From Phenylobacterium kunshanense (GTDB taxonomy: Bacteria; Pseudomonadota; Alphaproteobacteria; Caulobacterales; Caulobacteraceae): a DNA stretch of 53,751 nucleotides. Of this stretch, positions 1 through 8,248 are shown piece after piece. The stretch is from positions 1 to 53,751 of the forward strand of contig NZ_QFYS01000014.1 of NCBI RefSeq assembly GCF_003254525.1, read 5' to 3'. The notes beneath the pieces are model-generated. The model was not told where the DNA came from. It saw nothing but the letters and a program-made list of their open reading frames with translations, and ran no database searches. The translations under genes were made by a program, and so were the position numbers. Numbering within the stretch: position 1 is the stretch's first letter; the number at the start of each line of letters is the position of its first letter.

Positions 1-349
1 GAGAATCCTCGTCCCGTGCGGTTCAAGCGGAGCTCTGAATCATGGCGCAGCGGGACGCGTTGGTAGCAGTGTTGGTACGTGGCGTTCCAATAGAGCAATC
101 ACCGAGGGAAATTTGAGTCCTGCCGGGTCTACGATCGGCGAGAGCGTCGTCGTCGGGGTGGTTTCGATGTCCTTGTCTGCGCTCGCGATGCAATGCGGGT
201 AGGAGGCGAACACCCTCCAGCCGTCACAGCCGATTCGCAGGGGGCTCCCAACGGCAGCTTCTCTGCCCCCCTATTGCCCCCCTAAACGACCGCACAATCC
301 GCCTGAGTGGGAGTCGAAGTGGTAAATCGCTGAATTTTCTGGGAGAAAA
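1..349. other. gene-free stretch downstream of tRNA-Val
   Basis: No convincing coding frame is visible on either strand. The only open frame of note on the minus strand runs through the tRNA and is an artefact. Parts of the stretch look less GC-rich than the flanking genes. It lies at the 3' side of the tRNA-Val gene, a place often used for integration of mobile elements, and carries an 11-bp tandem repeat at 264-285. No integrase gene is visible inside the window. Confidence 0.5.
264..285. repeat. 11-bp tandem direct repeat near tRNA-Val 3' end
   Basis: TGCCCCCCTAT at 264-274 is followed directly by TGCCCCCCTAA at 275-285, differing in the last base. Short direct repeats close to a tRNA 3' end resemble arm-type binding sites of tyrosine integrases. 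That reading is inference, since no integrase is present here. Confidence 0.5.
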
Positions 350-424
350 TGGTGGATGCGACAGGGATTGAACCTGTGACCCCCTCGGTGTGAACGAGGT
401 GCTCTCCCGCTGAGCTACGCATCC
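350..424 (-). tRNA. tRNA-Val (anticodon CAC)
   Basis: Read on the minus strand, a 7-bp acceptor stem pairs GGATGCG (424-418) with CGCATCC (360-354). The D-arm, a 5-bp anticodon stem CCTCG/CGAGG with loop TTCACAC, and a TTC-containing T-arm with stem ACAGG/CCTGT follow in order. The loop places CAC at positions 34-36, which reads the valine codon GUG. Discriminator A and an encoded CCA end (353-350) are present. Confidence 0.95.
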
Positions 425-457
425 GCCGGCCACGCCTCGCGGCGCGGGAAGGCGGGG

Positions 458-486
458 GCTATAGCCGACCGGATCGCGGGCCGCAA
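458..486 (-). promoter_or_regulatory. promoter of tRNA-Val
   Basis: On the minus strand TTGCGG (486-481) is followed after 17 bp by TATAGC (463-458). It also fits the Caulobacter housekeeping pattern of TTGNNG, 10-14 bp, then GCTANAWC (here GCTATAGC, 465-458). It sits about 35 bp upstream of the tRNA 5' end and overlaps the last codons and stop of gph. Confidence 0.6.
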
Positions 487-1172
487 GCGGTCAGGAGCCG
501 CAGGCACGCACTCGGCAGGTCGTCAAAACTGTGGATGAGTTCGTCAGGGTCGAGGTCGGCCACGGGGATCTCGGTGTAGCCGAAGCTGACCAGGATCAGG
601 CCGGCCCCGGCGCCCCGGGCCGCGCCGGCGTCGGTCGCGGCGTCGCCGACCATGATGGTGCGCCCGAGATCGCCGCCCACGGCGTCCACGGCGACCTGAA
701 GGTGGCGCGGGTCGGGCTTGATCGCGGGGGCCATGTCGGCCCCGACGATGGCGTCGAAGCGGCGCGCGAGGTCCAGGCGCTCCAGGAGGGCGATCGAGAG
801 GTCGGTGCGCTTGTTGGTGCAGACGCAAAGCCGGGCGCCCGCGGCGGCGAGGGTGTCGAGCGCCGCCTCGCAGCCGGGGAAGGGCCGGCTCTCGTCGGCG
901 ATCCGCTCGCGGTAGTGGAGGATGAAGCGCTCAAACAGCGCCTGCGAGCGCGTCGGATGCAGGTGCTCGCCCGCCGCCTCGAAGCCGCGCTCGATCATCC
1001 ACCGCGCGCCGCGGCCGATAAATGGACGGGCGTCGGCAAGCGGCAGGACCGGCAGGCCCTCGTCCTTCAGCAGCACGTTGAGCGTGCCGATCAGGTCGGG
1101 GGCCGTGTCGACCAGGGTGCCATCGAGGTCGAAGGCGACGACGGCCCCTTTGAGCGAAGCGTCAGCCGCCAT
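459..1172 (-). CDS. gph: phosphoglycolate phosphatase (HAD superfamily)
   Basis: Predicted to hydrolyse 2-phosphoglycolate to glycolate in the cytoplasm, salvaging a product of oxidative DNA damage repair. The 237-residue frame shows all HAD motifs: nucleophile motif FDLDGT (residues 14-19), motif II CTNK (118-121), the lysine of KPDP (152-155) and acidic motif GDAATD (176-181). The cap-domain region lies between motifs I and II. The ATG at 1172 is preferred because the N-terminus then starts just before the HAD core. An upstream in-frame ATG at 1208 adds twelve Arg-rich residues that look non-native. The start overlaps the end of the upstream peptidase gene by 11 bp, suggesting co-transcription. 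Family assignment is firm; substrate (phosphoglycolate versus another small phosphoester) is less certain. Confidence 0.85.
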   Translation of the reverse strand: MAADASLKGAVVAFDLDGTLVDTAPDLIGTLNVLLKDEGLPVLPLADARPFIGRGARWMIERGFEAAGEHLHPTRSQALFERFILHYRERIADESRPFPGCEAALDTLAAAGARLCVCTNKRTDLSIALLERLDLARRFDAIVGADMAPAIKPDPRHLQVAVDAVGGDLGRTIMVGDAATDAGAARGAGAGLILVSFGYTEIPVADLDPDELIHSFDDLPSACLRLLTACGPRSGRL

Positions 1173-3420
1173 TGACCACCGCCGTCGCCGCGTCGAGGCC
1201 GGCCGCATAGTCCGTCAGGGCCTCGGAGGTGAGGGCGATGTAGGTGGTGGCGTCTTCGAACCGGCGCTCCTCGATCGCCTCGCGGATGCCCGGCAAGGTC
1301 TTGGCGCCGTAGCCGGTGAAGCGGCCGGGGGCGTAGATCATGTGCTTGTACCAGGCGCGGAAGGGCAGGCCCTTGTCGCGCAGGAGGCGCTGCTCCTGGG
1401 TCAGCAGCAGGGCGTCCAGCTTCTTCCGCTGCGCGGCGCCCAGAGTGGCGCCCTTGGCGGCGAGGGCCTGGTCGAAGGCCGCCGCGCTGGCCTTGAGCTT
1501 CGCCAGACTGGCGTCCATGGGGGCGAAGTCCAGGGCAGGCGAGGCCGGCAGCGCGGGCGGGTCGCCCCGGGGGATCGTCGGGTCGTCGGCCAGCCTGTAG
1601 GCGCCCGCCGCCAGCAGCCGGGCGCGGGTCTGGGCCTGATCGCGCGTGGTATCGGCGAGCTTCTTCACCTCGTCGAGATAGACCGCGACCGTGTCGGCGA
1701 GGTCGCCATACCGCTGGACCGGCGTATCGGCGTCGGCCATCCGGAGCACCATACGGCCGGCCACCTTGGCGAGCGCGCCGGCGTAGGCGTGGCCGGGATC
1801 CACGAAGCGGCTGTGGTGCTCGTAGGTGTCGTAGGCCGAGTGGTAGACGCCGCCGGAGTCACCCTCGCCGCCGAAGCCCACGTTCAGGGTCGCGAGGCCC
1901 AGGTGCTGCAGGAAGGCGGAATAGTCCGAACCCGAGCCCAGCGGATCGAGGGGCAGGTCGCGGGCCGGGTCGGCGGCGATCTTGCCCCGCGCCACGGCTC
2001 GGGCGCTGGCGCCGGGCGCCTCGCCCTGGACCGTCAGGCCGGCCCGGGCGCGGTCTCGCACCGAGACGCCCGTCTGCGGGTCCTTAACGTCGGTCGCCAC
2101 CTCGTTGACGAAGCGCTGCAGCGCATGGCTGCCGCCAACATCCAGGAAGCCCCGGCCGTTGGAGTCGGAGTTGATGTAGACGAGGCCCTTCTTCTTCAGC
2201 TCCGCGGCGTGGGTCTCGGCCCATTCGGTTGAGCCCAGCAGCAGGGGTTCTTCGGCGTCCCACGAGAGGTAGACGATGGTCCGGTCGGGCCGCCAGCCGG
2301 CCTTGTAGAGCGCGCCCAGGGCCTTGGCCTCGGCCATCATGGCCACGTGGCCCGAGAGCGGGTCCGTGGCGCCGAAGACCCAGCCGTCGCGGTGGTTGCC
2401 GCGCAGCACCCACTCGTTCGGCCTCGTCTTGCCCTTGAGGGTGGCGACCACGTTGTGGGCCGGTTTCAGGCTCCAGTCGGAGAGGACCTTCAGGCGGACC
2501 TTCGCCGCCTCCCCGCCGCCCACGTGGTAGGTCAGGGGCAGGGCGCCGCGGAACGAAGCCGGCGCGACCGGACCGTCCAGCGCCTTCAGGATCACCTGGG
2601 CGTCGCCGTAGGAGATCGGCAGCGTCGGGATCTTCAGGATCGCGGGGCTCTCCTCGCGGCTCATCCGCTTGCCGTCCTCGGACGAGCCGTAGCCTGGCGT
2701 CGTCGGGTCGCCCGGGAAGATGGTCATGTCCGCGACCGAACCGCGCTGGAAGCCCTGCGGCGGGCGCGCAGGACCCGCCGGATAGACGTCCTCGACCGCG
2801 TAGCCGTCCTCTCGCGGGTCGGAGTAGATGATCGCGCCGACCGCGCCCTGCTCCTGCGCCAGCTTCGGCTTCAGGCCGCGCCAGCCCTGGCCGTAGCGGG
2901 CGATCACGATCTTGCCCTTCACCGACACGCCCAGCCGGGCCAGCGCCTCGTAGTCGGCGGGAAGACCGTAGTTCACGTAGACGACCGGGGCGGTGACGTC
3001 GCCGTCGCCCTGGAAGGCGACATAGGCGGGCAGCTGATCCTTGGTGCGGGCCGAGCTCTCGTCGCCCGCCACGGGCGCCTCGGTCAGCGTGGCCTTGAAC
3101 GGCGCGCCGGCCCCGGCCACCAGCTCGAGCGAGACCTCCTTGGGCGTCGGATAGAGCACGGGAATGGTCTCGATCTTCGCATCCCAGCCCCAGGCCTTGA
3201 ACTGGGCCAGGGTCATCTCCGCGTTCTTCCTGTTGTGCGGCGCGCCGACGTGGATCGGCTCGGCGGACATTGTCTTCAGCCAGGCGCCCATCTCGGCCGG
3301 ATCGATGGCCGCGTCGAACTTCGCCTCCAGCGCCGCGTCGGCGGACTGGGCGGCGGCCGGCGCCAGCGCGGCGAGGGCGGTGGCGGCAAGAAGGGCGGCG
3401 AGACGCGAGCGAGACGGCAT
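1162..3420 (-). CDS. exported M28 metallopeptidase, glutamate carboxypeptidase II-like
   Basis: A 752-residue exported dizinc exopeptidase related to glutamate carboxypeptidase II and transferrin-receptor-like proteins. Residues 1-25 form a Sec signal peptide ending in AAAQS. A PA domain follows at roughly 130-280, then the M28 catalytic domain and a C-terminal helical dimerisation region. The dizinc ligands and general base line up with the human enzyme: His343, Asp353, Glu390/Glu391 (in WDAEE), Asp419 and His527 (in YHSAYDTYEH). The 47-residue step from His343 to Glu390 and the 76-residue step to Asp419 equal those of the human enzyme. Likely a periplasmic peptide-degrading enzyme. Its 3' end overlaps gph. 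The natural substrate cannot be told from sequence. Confidence 0.88.
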   Translation of the reverse strand: MPSRSRLAALLAATALAALAPAAAQSADAALEAKFDAAIDPAEMGAWLKTMSAEPIHVGAPHNRKNAEMTLAQFKAWGWDAKIETIPVLYPTPKEVSLELVAGAGAPFKATLTEAPVAGDESSARTKDQLPAYVAFQGDGDVTAPVVYVNYGLPADYEALARLGVSVKGKIVIARYGQGWRGLKPKLAQEQGAVGAIIYSDPREDGYAVEDVYPAGPARPPQGFQRGSVADMTIFPGDPTTPGYGSSEDGKRMSREESPAILKIPTLPISYGDAQVILKALDGPVAPASFRGALPLTYHVGGGEAAKVRLKVLSDWSLKPAHNVVATLKGKTRPNEWVLRGNHRDGWVFGATDPLSGHVAMMAEAKALGALYKAGWRPDRTIVYLSWDAEEPLLLGSTEWAETHAAELKKKGLVYINSDSNGRGFLDVGGSHALQRFVNEVATDVKDPQTGVSVRDRARAGLTVQGEAPGASARAVARGKIAADPARDLPLDPLGSGSDYSAFLQHLGLATLNVGFGGEGDSGGVYHSAYDTYEHHSRFVDPGHAYAGALAKVAGRMVLRMADADTPVQRYGDLADTVAVYLDEVKKLADTTRDQAQTRARLLAAGAYRLADDPTIPRGDPPALPASPALDFAPMDASLAKLKASAAAFDQALAAKGATLGAAQRKKLDALLLTQEQRLLRDKGLPFRAWYKHMIYAPGRFTGYGAKTLPGIREAIEERRFEDATTYIALTSEALTDYAAGLDAATAVVNGG

Positions 3421-3447
3421 GGAGATTTCCCCGACTGGAAGGGCGGC

Positions 3448-3477
3448 ACGCTAGCCATGTGTCGCGCGCCGCCACAA
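3448..3477 (-). promoter_or_regulatory. candidate promoter of the M28 peptidase gene
   Basis: On the minus strand TTGTGG (3477-3472) is followed by GCTAGCGT (3455-3448), a partial match to the Caulobacter housekeeping consensus (GCTANAWC), at about the right spacing. It lies 28 bp upstream of the peptidase ATG in the divergent gap to glmU. Identified by eye only. Confidence 0.35.
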
Positions 3478-3531
3478 GGCTTGCTAAGCGGGGGCGACAC
3501 CCGAGACTCGATCTGATCCCAGGAGCGCCGA

Positions 3532-4884
3532 ATGACCGCCAGAGCCGCCGTGATCATGGCCGCCGGCCACGGCACGCGGATGAAGTCGCGCACGCCTAAG
3601 GTGCTGCACAAGGTGGGCGGCCGGACCCTCCTGGACCGCATCATCGACACGGTGCAGGCGGCCGGCTGCGACCGCATCCACGTGGTGGTGGGCCTGATCC
3701 CGGAGGTCCGCGCGCTCGTCGAGAAGCGCCTGGGCCCGCAGGCAGTGGTCGTGCAGGACCCGCCCATGGGCACCGGCCACGCCGTGCTGTGCGCCAAGGA
3801 CGCCCTGGCGGACTTCGACGGCGACGTGCTGATCGTCAATGCCGACCCGCCGCTTCTGACCGCCCAGGACCTGGAGCCGCTGTTCACCCTGCGACGGGGC
3901 GGGGCGGCGCTGGCGCTGCTGGGGTTCGAGCCGGTGGACCCGCTGCTCTACGGGCGCGTGCTCCGCGGCGCGGACGGCCACGTGATGCGGATCGTCGAGC
4001 CCAGCGAGGCGAGCGAGCAGGTCAGGCAGGTCAAGCTGTGCAACGCGGGCATGTACCTGGCTGGCCGCGAGGACCTGTTCCGCTGGCTGTCGCGCCTGAC
4101 CAACGACAACCCGAAGAACGAATACTTCCTCACCGGCATCGTCGCCGAGGCGGTGAAGGAGGAGAAGCTGGTGCGGGCGCATATCGCCCCCGAGACGGCA
4201 GTGATGGGCGCGGACACGCCGATGCAGCTCAGTCAGGCCGAGGCCGAGTTCCAGAAGCGCCGGCGGGCGCACTTCCTGGCCGAGGGTGTCGCCATGACCG
4301 CGCCCGAGACGGTGTTCTTCGCCTGGGACACGGAGATCGCCGCCGGCGCGACGGTAGAGCCCTATGTGGTCTTCGCGCCCGGCGTGAAGGTGGAGACCGC
4401 GGCGGTGATCCGCGCGTTCAGCCACCTGGAGGGCTGCGTGGTGCGGGAAGGCGCGCTGATCGGGCCCTACGCGCGGCTGCGGCCCGGCGCCGACATCGGC
4501 GAGGAGGCCCACATCGGCAACTTCGTCGAGGTGAAGAAGGTGACGGTCGGCAAGGGCGCCAAGGCCAACCACCTGGCCTACCTGGGCGACGGCACGGTGG
4601 GCGCGGGCGCGAACATCGGCGCCGGGACGATCTTCTGCAACTACGACGGCTTCTTCAAATACGACACCCATGTGGGCGACGGCGCGTTCATCGGCTCGAA
4701 TTCGTCGCTCGTGGCGCCGGTGCGGATCGGGGCAGGGGCCTACACCGGCTCTGGCTCGGTGATCACCGAGGATGTGTCGGACGACGCCCTGGCGCTGGGC
4801 CGTGGTCGCCAGGCCGAGAAGGAAGGCTGGGCGGCGAAGTTCCGCAAGAAGATGGCCGCCAGGAAGGCCGGGAAGAGCAAATGA
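3532..4884 (+). CDS. glmU: bifunctional N-acetylglucosamine-1-phosphate uridyltransferase / glucosamine-1-phosphate acetyltransferase
   Basis: Makes UDP-GlcNAc, the precursor of peptidoglycan and lipid A, from glucosamine-1-phosphate, acetyl-CoA and UTP in the cytoplasm. The 450-residue length is typical. The N-terminal pyrophosphorylase domain begins with the nucleotide-binding signature AAGHGTRMKSRTPKVLHKV (about residues 10-28) and keeps the metal-binding Asp in NADPPL. The C-terminal half is a left-handed beta-helix of hexapeptide repeats (about 250-430) with the acetyltransferase segment around GAGTIFCNYDG. AGGAGC lies about 6 bp upstream of the ATG. The stop overlaps the rpiA start in ATGA, so the two are translationally coupled. 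The first gene of the plus-strand run glmU-rpiA-gor. Confidence 0.97.
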   Translation: MTARAAVIMAAGHGTRMKSRTPKVLHKVGGRTLLDRIIDTVQAAGCDRIHVVVGLIPEVRALVEKRLGPQAVVVQDPPMGTGHAVLCAKDALADFDGDVLIVNADPPLLTAQDLEPLFTLRRGGAALALLGFEPVDPLLYGRVLRGADGHVMRIVEPSEASEQVRQVKLCNAGMYLAGREDLFRWLSRLTNDNPKNEYFLTGIVAEAVKEEKLVRAHIAPETAVMGADTPMQLSQAEAEFQKRRRAHFLAEGVAMTAPETVFFAWDTEIAAGATVEPYVVFAPGVKVETAAVIRAFSHLEGCVVREGALIGPYARLRPGADIGEEAHIGNFVEVKKVTVGKGAKANHLAYLGDGTVGAGANIGAGTIFCNYDGFFKYDTHVGDGAFIGSNSSLVAPVRIGAGAYTGSGSVITEDVSDDALALGRGRQAEKEGWAAKFRKKMAARKAGKSK

Positions 4885-5567
4885 ACGACGCAGACGCCCA
4901 GAAGAGGGCCGCAGGGGAGGCCGCGGCCGCCCTCGTGCAAAGCGGCATGGTGGTGGGGCTCGGCACCGGCTCGACGGCCGCCTGGTTCGTGAAGGCCCTG
5001 GCCGCGCGCAAGCTGGACATCATCGGCGTCCCGACGTCGCAAGCCACCGCCGACCTGGCGACCAGCCTCGGGATCCGGATCGGCGAACTGGGCGAGACCC
5101 GGGCCATCGATCTGACCGTCGACGGGGCGGACGAGGTCGGGCCGGGCCTGTCGCTGATCAAGGGCGGCGGCGCGGCGCTGCTTCGCGAGAAGCTGGTCTG
5201 GGAGGCCTCGAAGTCCTGCGTCGTCATCGCCGATGCGGCCAAGCAGGTGAAGACGCTGGGAAAATTCCCCCTGCCGATCGAGGTCGTGGCGTTCGGACAC
5301 AAGACCACGGCGCTGCGGATCTGCGACGCCCTGGCCGAGTGCGACATCGGCATTGCGCCGGCGCTGCGCCGCAAGGACGGCGAACCGGTGAGAACCGACG
5401 GCGGCAACCTTATCTATGACGCCCACTGCGGCCGGATCGAGGAGCCTGCGGTCCTGGCGGCGGCGCTGAAGAGCGTCACTGGCGTCGTGGACCATGGCCT
5501 GTTCCTCGACCTGGCCGACCGGGCCCTGATCGGCACGCCGGACGGGGTGATCGAACTCGAACCGTAA
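4881..5567 (+). CDS. rpiA: ribose-5-phosphate isomerase A
   Basis: Interconverts ribose-5-phosphate and ribulose-5-phosphate in the non-oxidative pentose phosphate pathway. The 228-residue frame has the RpiA signatures GLGTGSTAAWFV near residue 22, the DGADEV motif with catalytic acidic residues, KGGGAALLREK with the catalytic Lys, and a C-terminal GVVDHGLF. The ATG at 4881 sits in an ATGA overlap with the glmU stop, which fixes the start, although the same open frame extends further upstream inside glmU. The gor ribosome-binding site overlaps the rpiA stop, so all three genes are packed as one unit. Confidence 0.95.
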   Translation: MNDADAQKRAAGEAAAALVQSGMVVGLGTGSTAAWFVKALAARKLDIIGVPTSQATADLATSLGIRIGELGETRAIDLTVDGADEVGPGLSLIKGGGAALLREKLVWEASKSCVVIADAAKQVKTLGKFPLPIEVVAFGHKTTALRICDALAECDIGIAPALRRKDGEPVRTDGGNLIYDAHCGRIEEPAVLAAALKSVTGVVDHGLFLDLADRALIGTPDGVIELEP

Positions 5568-5577
5568 GGAGTGTCCC

Positions 5578-6957
5578 TTGGCGGACTACGACCTCTTCGT
5601 CATCGGCGCCGGCTCTGGCGGCGTGCGCGCGGCCCGTGTGGCGGCCATGAGCGGCGCCCGGGTGGCGGTGGCCGAGGAGCATCGCGTCGGCGGAACCTGC
5701 GTCATCCGCGGCTGCGTGCCCAAGAAGTTCATGGTCTACGCCTCTGAATTCTCGAAGGCTTTCGAGACAGCGCGGGGCTATGGCTGGGAAATCGGCGAGA
5801 CGCGCTTCGACTGGCCGCGCTTCCTGATGGACAAGGACAAGGAGATCGCCCGGCTGTCGGGGATCTATGTCCGCAACCTGCAGAACGCCGGCTGCGAGCT
5901 GGTGCACGGCAAGGCGCGGCTGAAGGACCGGCACACCGTCGAGATCGAGGGCGTGGGCACGGTGACTGCCGACAAGATCCTTATCGCCACCGGCGGGCGC
6001 CCGTGGATGCCGGCTGACCTGCCGGGCGTGGAGCATGCGATCACCTCGAACGAGGCGTTCCACCTGGAACAGCTCCCGAAGCGGATCGTGATCGCCGGCG
6101 GCGGCTATATCGCGCTGGAGTTCGCCTGCATCTTCAATGGTCTCGGCGTGGATACGACGGTGGTGCACCGGGGCCCGAACGTGCTGCGCGGCTTCGACGA
6201 TGACGTCCGTATCCACGTGGCCGAGGAGCTGAAGCAGGCCGGCGTCAAGGTGATGCTGGGGACCCAGCACGCCCGCATCGAGAAGACCGCCATGGGGCTC
6301 GTCAGTCACTGCACGGGCGGCCACGGCGTCGAGTCCGACGTGGTCATGTTCGCCCTGGGCCGCGAGCCCTACACCGAGGGGCTCGGGCTGGCCGAGGCGG
6401 GGGTGGAACTGGCCGAGAACGGCGCGGTGAAGGTGGACGCCTTCTCGCGCTCCAACGTCGAGAACATCTGGGCCGTGGGCGACGTCACCAACCGCATCAA
6501 CCTGACGCCGGTGGCCATCCGCGAGGGCGAGGCCTTCGCCCGCACCGAGTTCCACGGCACGCCCATGAGCTTCGACCACGAGATGGTGGCCGCGGCGGTG
6601 TTCACCCAGCCGCCGGTCGGGACGGTGGGGCTGTCGGAAGCCGACGCGCGCCGCCAGCACCACGGCAAGGTGGACATCTACATGGCCAAGTTCCGCGCCA
6701 TGAAGGAGACCTTCTACGGCGGCCAGCAGCGCACCCTCATGAAGCTGGTGGTGGAGCAGGGCAGCGAGAAGATCCTCGGCTGCCACATCGTCGGCCCCGA
6801 CGCGCCCGAGATCATCCAGATGGCGGCGGTGGCCCTGAAGATGGGCGCGACCAAGCCGCAGTGGGATTCCACCTGCGCCGTGCACCCGACCCTGGCCGAG
6901 GAGCTCGTCACCATGCGCGAGAAGCATATCCCGCCCGCCATGGGTCAGGTGGCCTAA
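5578..6957 (+). CDS. gor: glutathione-disulfide reductase
   Basis: NADPH-dependent FAD flavoprotein that reduces GSSG to GSH, cytoplasmic. The 459-residue protein starts with the FAD-binding GAGSGGVRAARVAA, followed by the redox-active disulfide in GTCVIRGCVPKK (Cys separated by four residues). The NADPH Rossmann segment GGGYIALEFACIFNGLG is followed by HRGPNVLR, whose arginines favour NADPH over NADH. The C-terminal AVHPTLAEE supplies the catalytic His-Glu pair. The start is a TTG at 5578 with AAGGAG 6 bp upstream, overlapping the rpiA stop codon. Placement next to a pentose phosphate pathway gene fits a link between NADPH supply and redox defence (inference). Confidence 0.95.
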   Translation: MADYDLFVIGAGSGGVRAARVAAMSGARVAVAEEHRVGGTCVIRGCVPKKFMVYASEFSKAFETARGYGWEIGETRFDWPRFLMDKDKEIARLSGIYVRNLQNAGCELVHGKARLKDRHTVEIEGVGTVTADKILIATGGRPWMPADLPGVEHAITSNEAFHLEQLPKRIVIAGGGYIALEFACIFNGLGVDTTVVHRGPNVLRGFDDDVRIHVAEELKQAGVKVMLGTQHARIEKTAMGLVSHCTGGHGVESDVVMFALGREPYTEGLGLAEAGVELAENGAVKVDAFSRSNVENIWAVGDVTNRINLTPVAIREGEAFARTEFHGTPMSFDHEMVAAAVFTQPPVGTVGLSEADARRQHHGKVDIYMAKFRAMKETFYGGQQRTLMKLVVEQGSEKILGCHIVGPDAPEIIQMAAVALKMGATKPQWDSTCAVHPTLAEELVTMREKHIPPAMGQVA

Positions 6958-6966
6958 ACCTCCGAA

Positions 6967-6980
6967 GCCCCGTATGGGGC
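6967..6980 (+). promoter_or_regulatory. short hairpin covering a ribosome-binding site
   Basis: A perfect 5-bp stem GCCCC/GGGGC with a 4-base loop (6967-6980) lies directly upstream of the ligase-like gene. Its 3' arm runs into the likely Shine-Dalgarno sequence GGGGCAGG before the ATG at 6985. It may dampen translation initiation; no ligand or factor is evident. Confidence 0.3.
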
Positions 6981-6984
6981 AGGT

Positions 6985-8166
6985 ATGAGCGAAGCGGCAG
7001 GCGAGATCCGCGACCGGCTGGGGGCCTGGTGCGGCTGGGTGCTGGTGGGCCTGGCCGGCCTGACGCCGCTGCTCGCCTGGCTCAGCCCGATCAGCTTTGC
7101 GCCGGTGGTCGGTCTCGCGGGGCTGCTGTGCCTACCGGCCCTCAGGATCGGACCCCAGGAAAGGCCGCTGGCCATCGTCCTGCTCGTGGCCTCCGCCTGG
7201 GCGTCTCTGTCGACCCTGTGGAGCCCGCATCGCCCGGCGCTGGAGGACAGCGTCGCCCTCAAGCTCTTCCTGCAGATCCCGCTTTACTGGGCGGCCTGGT
7301 GCGGCGCGCGGCGGGCCGATCCGGCCCTGCGGCGGCTGGCGTTGAAGGTTCTGGCCTGGGGCTTGGCGGCTTATGGCGTGGTGCTGCTGATCGAGGCCTT
7401 CACCGGCGGCGCGCTCTACCTCGGCCTGCGTCAGGCGATCGGCGACCCCATCCGGCCCGACCTCGGCCGCAAGAACATCGCCCAGGGCAGCTTCGTCCTG
7501 GCGCTGCTGTGGCCCGTGGCGGCCGCGGCCGGGGCGCGGGCGGGCGCCCCGAAGGCGCTGGCGATCCCGATGGCGCTGGGGACGGCGATCCTGGCCAGCC
7601 GGTTCCTCTCGGACGCCCCGACGATCGCCGTGGGGCTGGCGATCCTCGCCGGAGCGCTGGCCTGGATTTGGCCGCGCTCAGCGCCGCCCGCGATGGGCCT
7701 CGCCACGGCCGCCGGGATCATCCTCATGCCCCTGGTCTTCCTGCTGATGGCAGGCCTCGGGCTGCGCGTCAGCCTGCCACTCTCGTGGGCGGAACGCATG
7801 AGCTACTGGATGTACGCCACCGCCCAGATCGGCGCGCACCCCTGGCGCGGCTGGGGCCTGGACGCCAGCCGGGCGTTCAGCCCGCACATCCAGCTTCATC
7901 CGCACAACGGCCCGCTACAGCTCTGGCTCGAGCTGGGGCTGCTGGGTGCGGTGCTTGCCGGGCTGATCTGGATCTTCGCCTTCCGGCGGCTGGCCCGTGA
8001 CGAGCGCGGCCTGCTGGCCGCGGCGACCGTCGGCTCGGCAGCGGTCTACGTGTTCTTCGGCCTGATCAGCTTCGGGGTCTGGCAGGAGTGGTGGCTGGCG
8101 CTGGGCGCCCTGGTGGCTGTGACCGGGGCGCTGGGTGACGCAGAGGATACGTCTCGTCGCAGCTAG
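6985..8166 (+). CDS. O-antigen ligase / Wzy-type polymerase family membrane protein
   Basis: A 393-residue inner-membrane protein with about ten hydrophobic segments. The signature of the O-antigen ligase domain (PF04932) is the periplasmic-loop motif HPHNGPLQLWLELGLLG near residues 308-324, with the conserved His, Asn and Glu. Family members transfer or polymerise lipid-linked glycans at the periplasmic face. No glycosyltransferases or other polysaccharide genes flank it, so its glycan is unknown and 'ligase' versus 'polymerase' cannot be decided. It starts 27 bp after gor, beside a small hairpin that covers the ribosome-binding site. Confidence 0.75.
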   Translation: MSEAAGEIRDRLGAWCGWVLVGLAGLTPLLAWLSPISFAPVVGLAGLLCLPALRIGPQERPLAIVLLVASAWASLSTLWSPHRPALEDSVALKLFLQIPLYWAAWCGARRADPALRRLALKVLAWGLAAYGVVLLIEAFTGGALYLGLRQAIGDPIRPDLGRKNIAQGSFVLALLWPVAAAAGARAGAPKALAIPMALGTAILASRFLSDAPTIAVGLAILAGALAWIWPRSAPPAMGLATAAGIILMPLVFLLMAGLGLRVSLPLSWAERMSYWMYATAQIGAHPWRGWGLDASRAFSPHIQLHPHNGPLQLWLELGLLGAVLAGLIWIFAFRRLARDERGLLAAATVGSAAVYVFFGLISFGVWQEWWLALGALVAVTGALGDAEDTSRRS

Positions 8167-8248
8167 GCCGCGGGGAATCGACGCTGCGCCGCAATGTCGT
8201 TAAAACGCCCGGCCCGCCTAACGTCAGGCGGTTTCCGAGTGCAACACG

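Noticed and set aside
40..190. Minus-strand frame ending at position 40 with plausible-looking composition
   Set aside because: No start codon after the upstream in-frame stop and no recognisable family.
224..433. 69-residue minus-strand frame through the tRNA-Val gene
   Set aside because: It reads across the tRNA and shows the composition of a translated tRNA; no independent support.
531..1175. Long plus-strand frame opposite gph
   Set aside because: Low-complexity antisense shadow of gph in high-GC DNA; gph has full HAD motifs.
2084..3475. 463-residue minus-strand frame overlapping the M28 peptidase
   Set aside because: Arg/Gly-rich alternative-frame shadow of the peptidase gene.
3484..4671. 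Long minus-strand frame opposite glmU
   Set aside because: Antisense shadow rich in His, Arg and Gly without domain features.
8214..8231. Short hairpin CCGCCT/AGGCGG before the DAHP synthase gene as a terminator or attenuator
   Set aside because: Only 6 bp, no U-tract and no leader peptide; likely chance.
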